From: an uncultured Bacteroidales bacterium
GTDB lineage: Bacteria > Bacteroidota > Bacteroidia > Bacteroidales > UBA932
NCBI GenBank assembly: GCA_946617545.1
Contig: CAMOKK010000091.1
Span: forward strand, 1 to 5,778
DNA length: 5,778 nt
Direction: 5' to 3'
This document shows positions 1-4,925 of this stretch, one piece after another. Within the stretch, counting starts at the first letter, position 1, and each line of letters opens with the position of its first letter. The translations under genes were made by a program, and so were the position numbers. The notes beneath the pieces were generated by a model that did not search any database, was not told the DNA's origin, and saw only the letters and a program-made list of their open reading frames with translations.

Positions 1-2195
1 GCGACTTCACACAAGAATTTTATTCGGACTAAGCGAATCTCCATTTCCTCGTACTCATCTTCCAGGGCGGCGATGGCCTCCTGGAGGGAATCGGACGTGG
101 CTTCTTCCTTGAACCAGGTATAAATTTCTTCCACCACTTCCGAGTCCAGCTGCTCGTTGATATAATAATTGAGGTTCACCCGGGTGCCGGAAGAGACGAT
201 GGCCTCTATCTCCGTCAGGAGTTCTCCCATTTCCAGCCCCCGGGCCGATGCGATGTCCTCCAGGTCCAGCTTGCGGTCGATGGCCTGGATGATATACACC
301 TTGTTTCCGGATTTGGGGGCCACCGAGCGGAGCACGAAATCGTCCGGACGTTCTATCTCATTCTCCTCCACGTATTTGGCGATGAGATCCACGAAAGGCT
401 TGCCAAATTTGTGGGCCTTTCCCTCTCCTACGCCCTGGCACTTTTCCGAAAGCTCCTTGAGCGTGAGCGGATACACGATGGTCATGTCTTCCAGGGCCGG
501 ATCCGAGAATACGATCCAGGGCTGGAGATGCAGGCCGCGGGCCACGTCTTTCCGGAGGTCTTTAAGCATGGAGAGCAGCACAGGGTCTCCACCTCCGCCT
601 CCGCGGGCAGCCGCCGCCAAGTCTTCATCATCGTCATCCTCCCCCTCGGAGAAGGTGCGGTCTTCCACCAGCAGCACCTCATGCGGATGCTCCAGGAATT
701 CCAGCCCCGCAGCCGTGGCGAAGATGAGTCCGTAATTCTCGATGTCCTTGTCAAGGAAATGCAGGATGAGTCCCTGGTGGATGACAGCGGCCCAGAAACG
801 GACGTCGTGGTCTTTACCGGCACCGAACAGCGGAAGGTTGTCATGCTTGTAGGACTTGATCATGGCTGTGGACACCCCGGAAAGGATGGAAGCCAGGTGC
901 TCCAGCTTGAAACGCTCCGGCAGGGACTGGATGAGTTCGATAACCAGACAGAGTTCCTCCTGCCCGTTGAAACGGGCCTTGGGATGCAGGCAGTTGTCGC
1001 AGGCGCCGCAATTGTCCTGGGGATAATCCTCTCCGAAATAATTGAGCAGGAGCTTGCGCCGGCACTGGCTGGACTCTGCGTAGGCAACCGTTTCATTGAG
1101 CAGTTGCTTGCCTATCTCCTGCTCCGACACAGGCTTTCCCTGCATGAACTTCTCCAGCTTTTGGATGTCCTTGTAGCTGTAATAGGTGATGCATCGGCCT
1201 TCCTGCCCGTCACGGCCTGCGCGGCCGGTTTCCTGGTAGTAGCCTTCTATGCTCTTGGGAATGTCGTAATGGATGACGAAACGCACGTCCGGCTTGTCTA
1301 TGCCCATGCCGAAGGCGATGGTGGCCACAATCACGTCCACCTCTTCCATCAGGAACAGGTCCTGATTCTCTGCCCGGGTTTTGGCGTCCAGGCCGGCATG
1401 GTAAGGAAGCGCCTTGATGCCGTTGATGGACAGCAGCTGGGCCATCTCCTCCACCTTCTTGCGGCTGAGGCAGTAAATGATGCCGGACTTGCCGGTATTC
1501 TGGCGCAGGAAGCGGATGATGTCCTTCTCCGGATCCACTTTGTCCCTCACCTCATAATACAGATTGGGCCGATTGAAGGAAGACTTGAACACCTTGGCAT
1601 CCTGGATGCGGAGATTCTTGAGGATGTCGCTCTGGACCTTGGGCGTGGCCGTAGCCGTGAGGGCGATGATGGGAGCCAGCTGGATTTCCTCCACGATGGA
1701 GCGGATTTTCCGGTATTCCGGACGGAAGTCATGGCCCCATTCAGAGATGCAGTGGGCTTCGTCCACGGCGTAGAAAGATATCTTGATTTCCCTTAAAAGG
1801 GCAATGTTTTCTTCCTTCGTAAGGGATTCCGGCGCCACATACAGCAGCTTGGTGACACCCCTCAGAAGATCTTCCTGCACTTCCTGAAGCTGTTGGCGGC
1901 TCAGGGAGGAGTTGAGGAAATGGGCGATGCCGGAATCTCCGGCCTCGAAGCCGCGGATGGCATCCACCTGGTTCTTCATGAGGGCAATCAGGGGAGAAAT
2001 CACGATGGCCGTTCCTTCCATGACCAGGGCAGGCAGTTGGTAGCAGAGCGACTTGCCCCCGCCGGTGGGCATGAGGACAAAGGCGTCGTTTCCTTCCGTG
2101 AGATGGCGGATGATGGCTTCCTGGTCTCCCTTAAAGCCGTCGTAACCGAAGAAAGTCTTCAGTTTTTCATGCAATATGACGGGATTTACAGCCAT
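1..2195 (-). CDS. recQ: ATP-dependent DNA helicase RecQ (3' end cut by window edge)
   Basis: Superfamily 2 helicase that unwinds DNA 3' to 5' with ATP in recombination and replication-fork repair. It starts at the ATG at 2195-2193 (MAVNPVILHEKL) and gives 731 codons without a stop. My own translation shows Walker A MPTGGGKS (residues 42-49, K48), a DEAH box (145-148), motif III LTATAT (179-184), and motif VI QETGRAGRDG (321-330). The RecQ zinc-binding cysteines are C378, C396, C399 and C402, almost the same positions as in E. coli RecQ. A winged-helix (RQC) region follows, then an Asp/Glu- and Gly-rich linker (about 517-538) and an HRDC domain (about 540-611). The final 120 residues form an extra C-terminal region seen in Bacteroidota RecQ; its end, EIRLVRIKFL, resembles the family C-terminus as I remember it, so only a few residues are probably missing. 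E. coli RecQ is about 610 residues, so this is the long form. It is transcribed divergently from the FKBP gene. Confidence 0.97.
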   Translation of the reverse strand, partial: MAVNPVILHEKLKTFFGYDGFKGDQEAIIRHLTEGNDAFVLMPTGGGKSLCYQLPALVMEGTAIVISPLIALMKNQVDAIRGFEAGDSGIAHFLNSSLSRQQLQEVQEDLLRGVTKLLYVAPESLTKEENIALLREIKISFYAVDEAHCISEWGHDFRPEYRKIRSIVEEIQLAPIIALTATATPKVQSDILKNLRIQDAKVFKSSFNRPNLYYEVRDKVDPEKDIIRFLRQNTGKSGIIYCLSRKKVEEMAQLLSINGIKALPYHAGLDAKTRAENQDLFLMEEVDVIVATIAFGMGIDKPDVRFVIHYDIPKSIEGYYQETGRAGRDGQEGRCITYYSYKDIQKLEKFMQGKPVSEQEIGKQLLNETVAYAESSQCRRKLLLNYFGEDYPQDNCGACDNCLHPKARFNGQEELCLVIELIQSLPERFKLEHLASILSGVSTAMIKSYKHDNLPLFGAGKDHDVRFWAAVIHQGLILHFLDKDIENYGLIFATAAGLEFLEHPHEVLLVEDRTFSEGEDDDDEDLAAAARGGGGGDPVLLSMLKDLRKDVARGLHLQPWIVFSDPALEDMTIVYPLTLKELSEKCQGVGEGKAHKFGKPFVDLIAKYVEENEIERPDDFVLRSVAPKSGNKVYIIQAIDRKLDLEDIASARGLEMGELLTEIEAIVSSGTRVNLNYYINEQLDSEVVEEIYTWFKEEATSDSLQEAIAALEDEYEEMEIRLVRIKFLCEV

Positions 2196-2223
2196 GGGAG
2201 CCGGGCGTTTCAGTGTCCGGCTA

Positions 2224-2255
2224 TAAATGTAACAAAAGAAAAAGGAAAATCCAAA
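2224..2255 (-). promoter_or_regulatory. Predicted recQ promoter (Bacteroidota type)
   Basis: On the minus strand a TTTG (2255-2252) is followed after exactly 20 bp by TACATTTA (2231-2224). This is one base from the Bacteroidota -7 consensus TAnnTTTG and has the usual spacing from a -33 TTTG. It would start transcription near 2219, leaving a leader of roughly 24 nt before the recQ ATG. No Shine-Dalgarno sequence is evident in that leader. This is a motif match only. Confidence 0.55.
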
Positions 2256-2325
2256 TTTTTTTGCTGCCCAGCCACTAAAATCATCCATTCAGGACAAAAA
2301 AGAACAAGATTCCGGAAATTATGTG

Positions 2326-2333
2326 TATATTTG
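2326..2333 (+). promoter_or_regulatory. Predicted -7 element of the FKBP-DUF3127 operon
   Basis: TATATTTG matches the Bacteroidota -7 consensus TAnnTTTG exactly. No TTTG is found about 20 bp upstream, so the -33 half is weak or missing. The start would fall near 2338, giving a leader of about 53 nt that ends in an A-rich stretch (AAAAACAAACGAAT) just before the ATG. Such A-rich leaders are common where Shine-Dalgarno sequences are not used. The leader also holds a short CTTTTGAAAG hairpin, of doubtful meaning. Confidence 0.5.
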
Positions 2334-2390
2334 CAGATTGAGCACACGAAAGCTCTTTTGAAAGATTTTTAATATCAAAAACAAACGAAT

Positions 2391-3161
2391 ATGAAACTCA
2401 ACAACATCCTTCTTGCAGCTTCCGCCGCCATCCTGGTGGTAGCCTGCGGCTCTCCCAAGGTGGAGGGTTCCAAACAAGTCCGCGACCTTCTTCCCACCAA
2501 GGGCCAGGTTGACACCACTTCCTACCTGCTGGGTGTCAACTTCGGTCTGGTCATGACCCAGAACGGTTTCGGCGACCTTAACATGGCCCAAATTCAGAAG
2601 GGCATGAAAGACGCCCTCAATGCCAAGGAAGGCCAGCCCATGGACTCCGCTTTCGTAAAGCAGTTCAAGATTGACCCCTCCGACATGAACATGATCATCA
2701 ACAGCTTCCTCCAGAAGCGCACCGCCTACGAAGGTGCCCTCAACAAGGAGAAGGGTGACAAATTCCGCCACGAGTTCGCCGTCAAGAACAATGCCGATTC
2801 CACCGCTTCCGGTATCGTTTACCTGATTCAGGATTCCGGCTCCGACGTCCGCGCCACCGACGACCGCGACACCGTGAAGGTGAACTACCGCGGAACCCTC
2901 ATCGACGGCAAGGAATTTGACAAGAACGAAGGCATCGAGTTCCCCCTGAACCGCGTCATCCGCGGCTGGACCGAGGGCATGAAGCTGGTGGGCGAAGGTG
3001 GCAAGATCACCCTCGTGATTCCCGCCAACCTGGCCTACGGCGAGCGCGGACCCCGCGAAATCGGCGCCAACTCCACCCTCATCTTCGACGTTGACCTCCT
3101 GGAGGTTCACCCTTACGTAGAGAAAGAGGCAGCCACTCCCGCCAAACCCAAGAAGAAATAA
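2391..3161 (+). CDS. FKBP-type peptidyl-prolyl cis-trans isomerase, lipoprotein
   Basis: Predicted to catalyse cis-trans isomerisation of prolyl peptide bonds in exported proteins, as a lipid-anchored envelope folding factor. The 256-residue product starts with a lipoprotein signal peptide: Lys2, a hydrophobic run (about 6-18) and the lipobox VVAC with Cys19. Residues 30-125 resemble the helical dimerisation domain of Mip/FkpA-type FKBPs (LLGVNFGLVM, then a KGMKDAL helix). The C-terminal FKBP domain spans about 155-240: VNYRGTL with Tyr166, EFD (175-177), VIRGW (189-193), IPANLAYGERG with Tyr216, and STLIFDVDLLEV with Phe232. These match the usual active-site aromatics, so it should be active. 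The tail ends in an AKPKKK basic stretch. The length is normal for a two-domain FKBP. The ATG at 2391 is the only start that keeps the signal peptide. The DUF3127 gene begins 2 bp after its stop, so the two are almost surely co-transcribed. Confidence 0.93.
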   Translation: MKLNNILLAASAAILVVACGSPKVEGSKQVRDLLPTKGQVDTTSYLLGVNFGLVMTQNGFGDLNMAQIQKGMKDALNAKEGQPMDSAFVKQFKIDPSDMNMIINSFLQKRTAYEGALNKEKGDKFRHEFAVKNNADSTASGIVYLIQDSGSDVRATDDRDTVKVNYRGTLIDGKEFDKNEGIEFPLNRVIRGWTEGMKLVGEGGKITLVIPANLAYGERGPREIGANSTLIFDVDLLEVHPYVEKEAATPAKPKKK

Positions 3162-3163
3162 GC

Positions 3164-3604
3164 ATGGCACTGGAACTGGAAGGCACCCTTCGCCAGAAGA
3201 TGGGCGTACAGTCCGGGACATCGGCCCGGGGCGCCTGGGCCAAGCAGGAGTTCATCCTGGAATTCCCGGACGGCAACTTCACCTCTCAGGCCTGTTTTAC
3301 CGCCTGGGGCCAGGAAAAGGTGGCCGAGCTGGACAAGTACCAGGTGGGAGACCGTATCAAGGTTTCCTTCAACCTCAAGAGCCGCGAATACAACGGCCGA
3401 TGGTACAACGACCTCCAGATTTGGCGCCTCTCCCCTGCCGGTGCAGCCCAGCATCCCGCCGCTGCCCCCACAGCCGCTCCGGCGCAACCGGCGCAGCCGG
3501 CCTATCGGCCTGAAAGCGCCCCGGCGCCCGCCTACGAGGCTCCGGCCCCTACCCTGGACGACATGCCGGGAGACGACTCCCCCGCCGACGACCTTCCGTT
3601 CTGA
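3164..3604 (+). CDS. DUF3127 domain protein with SSB-like C-terminal tip
   Basis: A 146-residue cytoplasmic protein with no signal peptide. Residues 1-90 match the DUF3127 family as I know it, which is typical of Bacteroidota and has no established function: VQSG (15-18), ARGAWAKQEF (21-30), CFTAWG (44-49) and SREYNGRWYNDLQIW (73-87). The alternating polar and hydrophobic pattern suggests a small beta-barrel, possibly an OB fold, though that is inference. Residues 91-130 are a low-complexity Ala/Pro/Gln linker. The tail is acidic and ends in DDLPF (142-146). A folded domain, disordered Pro/Gln linker and acidic tip ending in PF is the layout of single-stranded DNA-binding proteins; E. coli SSB ends DDDIPF. 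The gene lies 2 bp after the FKBP gene and just before an intrinsic terminator, so it appears to be last in its operon. The DUF3127 assignment is firm; a role at single-stranded DNA is a hypothesis. Confidence 0.9.
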   Translation: MALELEGTLRQKMGVQSGTSARGAWAKQEFILEFPDGNFTSQACFTAWGQEKVAELDKYQVGDRIKVSFNLKSREYNGRWYNDLQIWRLSPAGAAQHPAAAPTAAPAQPAQPAYRPESAPAPAYEAPAPTLDDMPGDDSPADDLPF

Positions 3605-3606
3605 CC

Positions 3607-3660
3607 TGCCGCGTTGACAGCGGCAATGTGCTCCAGGGCCGATTTCTTGTCAACGTGGCA
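3607..3660 (+). repeat. 54-bp structured repeat, copy 1
   Basis: Begins TGCCGCGTTGAC and ends GTCAACGTGGCA. The ends are inverted repeats of 12 bp with one mismatch, which is a G-U pair in plus-strand RNA. A second fold is possible: TGCCGC (3607-3612) pairs with GCGGCA (3620-3625) around the loop GTTGACA, and that loop is exactly complementary to TGTCAAC (3648-3654), as in a pseudoknot. It starts 2 bp after the stop of the DUF3127 gene. Copy 2 lies 29 bp downstream and is identical at 46 of 54 positions. Confidence 0.85.
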
Positions 3661-3677
3661 ATGAAATCGGCCTTTTT
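3637..3677 (+). terminator. Intrinsic terminator after the FKBP-DUF3127 operon
   Basis: GGCCGATTTC (3637-3646) pairs perfectly with GAAATCGGCC (3663-3672), followed at once by TTTTT (3673-3677). The inner region continues the stem past one bulged U (3662): TTGTC (3647-3651) pairs with GGCAA (3657-3661), with one G-U pair, around the loop AACGT. It lies 32 bp beyond the DUF3127 stop codon. The left arm is inside repeat copy 1 and the right arm is in the spacer. No T-run exists on the other side, so it should work only for plus-strand transcripts. Confidence 0.8.
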
Positions 3678-3689
3678 CATGGAAAACCG

Positions 3690-3743
3690 TGCCGCGTTGA
3701 CAGCGGTAGCGCACTCCAGAGCCGATTTTTCGTCAACGTGGCA
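3690..3743 (+). repeat. 54-bp structured repeat, copy 2
   Basis: Same ends and length as copy 1, with the inverted-repeat arms fully kept (3690-3701 and 3732-3743). All eight differences from copy 1 are transitions (paired positions 3624/3707, 3626/3709, 3627/3710, 3629/3712, 3630/3713, 3637/3720, 3646/3729, 3648/3731). The first turns a G-C pair of the small TGCCGC/GCGGYA stem into G-U, so plus-strand RNA pairing survives. It ends 18 bp before the predicted -7 box of the next gene, so its right arm sits where a -33 element would be. Confidence 0.85.
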
Positions 3744-3761
3744 GACATCAAAAAAAATCAC

Positions 3762-3769
3762 TATCTTTA
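3762..3769 (+). promoter_or_regulatory. Predicted -7 element of the DUF4251 lipoprotein gene
   Basis: TATCTTTA differs from the consensus TAnnTTTG only at its last base. It lies 6 bp before the ATG at 3776, so transcription would begin at or within about two bases of the start codon. No TTTG is present at the -33 position, which is occupied by the right arm of repeat copy 2. The upstream operon ends in a terminator, so a promoter is needed about here. Confidence 0.45.
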
Positions 3770-3775
3770 CGCGAT

Positions 3776-4279
3776 ATGAAACAGTTCCTCACTCTCCTGA
3801 CCGCACTGGCCGTCACACTCCTGACCGGCTGCGCCGCCCTGAGGCAGACTCCGGAAGAAAAAGCCGCCGAAAAGCTTCGCCTCGAGCAAAGCCTGGACGC
3901 CCGGAAATACCAGATAGACATTGACTACATGATACCCCTCCGGGGCCCCGGCAAGTCCGTTACGGGAAGCTATTCGCTCTCCATAGACGAGAGTGTCATC
4001 GACTCCAACCTGCCGTACTTCGGCGTGGCCTACAGCGTCCCTTACGGCGGCGGCAAGGTCCTCACCTTCAAAGACCGGATTGGCGAGTACCGGGACAGCG
4101 GCTGGACCAAGGACCGGCGCACGGTCGTGGTCACCACCAACAACGGCGAAGACACCCTCACCTACACCATCACCGTCTTTGACGACGGCTCCACCGACAT
4201 CTCTGTCCATTCCCGGAACAGGGAGGACATCAGTTACCGCGGAAAGACGGGCCCCCTCAAGAGCGGGCAGCAAGACTGA
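3776..4279 (+). CDS. DUF4251 family lipoprotein
   Basis: A 167-residue predicted lipoprotein of unknown function, probably in the cell envelope. The signal peptide is clear: Lys2, a hydrophobic run (about 4-16) and the lipobox LTGC with Cys19. A charged helical segment follows (about 26-45, rich in Glu, Lys and Arg). The rest is beta-rich and matches DUF4251 proteins of Bacteroidota as I recall them: SYSLSI (65-70), LPYFGVAYSVPYGGG (79-93), TLTYTITVFDDGS (127-139) and DISYRG (151-156). The ATG at 3776 is the only one that gives a complete signal peptide. The tail (KTGPLKSGQQD) is short and polar. The next gene starts 7 bp after the stop, suggesting co-transcription. The family assignment is fairly secure from the central motif; no biochemical role is known to me. 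Confidence 0.87.
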   Translation: MKQFLTLLTALAVTLLTGCAALRQTPEEKAAEKLRLEQSLDARKYQIDIDYMIPLRGPGKSVTGSYSLSIDESVIDSNLPYFGVAYSVPYGGGKVLTFKDRIGEYRDSGWTKDRRTVVVTTNNGEDTLTYTITVFDDGSTDISVHSRNREDISYRGKTGPLKSGQQD

Positions 4280-4286
4280 GCAGGCC

Positions 4287-4598
4287 ATGTCCCACCCCAA
4301 GTTCATACTGGTGTCGGACCCGAAGACCCCGCTCATCGGAACCTTCGTCTATGGGATGGTCTCACAGCACCGGGACCTGGTGGAAGGCTATGTGAAAGTC
4401 CACGGCGGCGGGTGGTACCGCAAAGACGACAGCCGGAAGACCATCACCCTTTACGGCAGCAGTGGAGACTTCGGGGAGCCCCGCCTGGCCTTCCTGAACA
4501 GGATTCCCCGGGAGCTCAAAGGATACACCTTCCTCTTCTCCCCCGGCTGGAACCTGCCCGCCAACGAACTGGACCTCTCTGCCGTGGAATGGGTATAA
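4287..4598 (+). CDS. Hypothetical 103-residue protein
   Basis: I do not recognise this protein. It starts at the ATG at 4287 (MSHPKFILVSDPKTPL). The frame stays open upstream to 3993, but that part lies inside the DUF4251 gene and reads as Ser/Thr/Pro/Ala/Arg-rich shadow sequence, so the later start is preferred. There is no signal peptide or membrane segment, so it is probably cytoplasmic. The most family-like stretch is residues 35-66, with VHGGGWYRKD, TITLYGSSGDFG and EPRL, followed by GYTFLFSPGW (79-88) and a final AVEWV. Aromatic residues and glycines alternate with beta-type stretches, suggesting a small compact beta-rich domain. Composition and codon use match the neighbours. It is only 7 bp from the gene upstream and about 27 bp from the gene downstream. 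A real gene is likely because the ordered composition starts exactly at this ATG. Confidence 0.75.
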   Translation: MSHPKFILVSDPKTPLIGTFVYGMVSQHRDLVEGYVKVHGGGWYRKDDSRKTITLYGSSGDFGEPRLAFLNRIPRELKGYTFLFSPGWNLPANELDLSAVEWV

Positions 4599-4611
4599 AG
4601 AGAATTCTTTG

Positions 4612-4619
4612 TATATTTG
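4612..4619 (+). promoter_or_regulatory. Predicted -7 element upstream of the membrane protein-dnaG pair
   Basis: TATATTTG is an exact match to the Bacteroidota -7 consensus TAnnTTTG and lies 6 bp before the ATG at 4626, in the 27-bp gap between genes. No TTTG is present about 20 bp upstream. If active it would yield a leaderless or nearly leaderless transcript and give dnaG a promoter separate from the DUF4251 gene. Confidence 0.5.
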
Positions 4620-4625
4620 TAAGCT

Positions 4626-4922
4626 ATGACGAATTTTGGATATAACAACCGCTGGGTAAGGCTTGCCAAGGACGTGGTTTTTGCGGCCATCTGCTGCTGG
4701 CTCTTTACCCGCAAGGGCCTCCTGCCCGTTCTGCTGGGGGCTGTCGGCCTGTACTGGTACGGCCGTGACGCATACTACCAGGCCAAGGCCCTGTGGCAGG
4801 AGAAAACCTACAAGGCGCCGGACAGCACGGCCGATGCACCCCGCCCCACCCAGGCGCCCCCGCAGGACGGAAAAATCACGCTGAGCAGTGACGCCAAGGA
4901 GGCCGAATACACAAAAGAATAA
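4626..4922 (+). CDS. Hypothetical small membrane protein upstream of dnaG
   Basis: A 98-residue protein that I do not recognise. Two hydrophobic segments, about residues 16-28 (VVFAAICCWLF) and 31-45 (LLPVLLGAVGLYW), are separated by a tight TRKG turn, so it is probably a membrane hairpin. The short N-terminus carries Arg and Lys, and the turn is also basic. The remaining half is hydrophilic: an amphipathic stretch (YYQAKALWQEKTYK, about 50-63), a Pro/Ala-rich linker (64-82) and an acidic C-terminal tail. The ATG at 4626 follows the predicted -7 box by 6 bp. dnaG starts 3 bp after its stop, so the two are almost surely on one mRNA. No function can be assigned. It may be just a positional neighbour of primase. 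Confidence 0.75.
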   Translation: MTNFGYNNRWVRLAKDVVFAAICCWLFTRKGLLPVLLGAVGLYWYGRDAYYQAKALWQEKTYKAPDSTADAPRPTQAPPQDGKITLSSDAKEAEYTKE

Positions 4923-4925
4923 GGC

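Noticed and set aside
411..1796. 461-codon plus-strand open frame opposite recQ
   Set aside because: The minus strand encodes a full set of RecQ motifs over the same bases. This frame is its antisense shadow, long because G+C-rich codons rarely give stops on the opposite strand.
2319..3221. 300-codon minus-strand open frame opposite the FKBP gene
   Set aside because: Antisense shadow of the FKBP coding region. The Gly/Val-rich repetitive composition is the reverse complement of FKBP codons.
3607..3743. CRISPR-like repeat-spacer-repeat pattern (54 bp, 29 bp, 54 bp)
   Set aside because: Only two copies, the repeat is longer than usual, the copies differ at 8 of 54 positions, no cas genes are present, and the spacer contains the right arm of a terminator that pairs with repeat copy 1.
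3532..3761. Minus-strand open frames across the two repeats that spell similar peptides (CHVDxKSALE...AVNAA)
   Set aside because: The similarity comes from the DNA repeat itself. Most differences between the copies change amino acids, the 83-bp period breaks the frame between copies, and there is no plausible start context.
3628..3924. Plus-strand 98-codon open frame starting inside the first repeat
   Set aside because: It runs through the repeats, terminator and lipoprotein promoter and then overlaps the DUF4251 gene in another frame, where it becomes Arg/Pro-rich shadow sequence.
3993..4286. Upstream extension of the 103-residue protein to an ATG at 3993
   Set aside because: It overlaps the DUF4251 gene completely in another frame and reads as Ser/Thr/Pro/Ala/Arg-rich low-complexity sequence. 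Normal composition begins at the ATG at 4287.
4601..4610. AGAATTCT palindrome in the gap before the membrane protein, considered as an operator or terminator
   Set aside because: Only 8 bp and without a loop or T-run. Too short to distinguish from chance.
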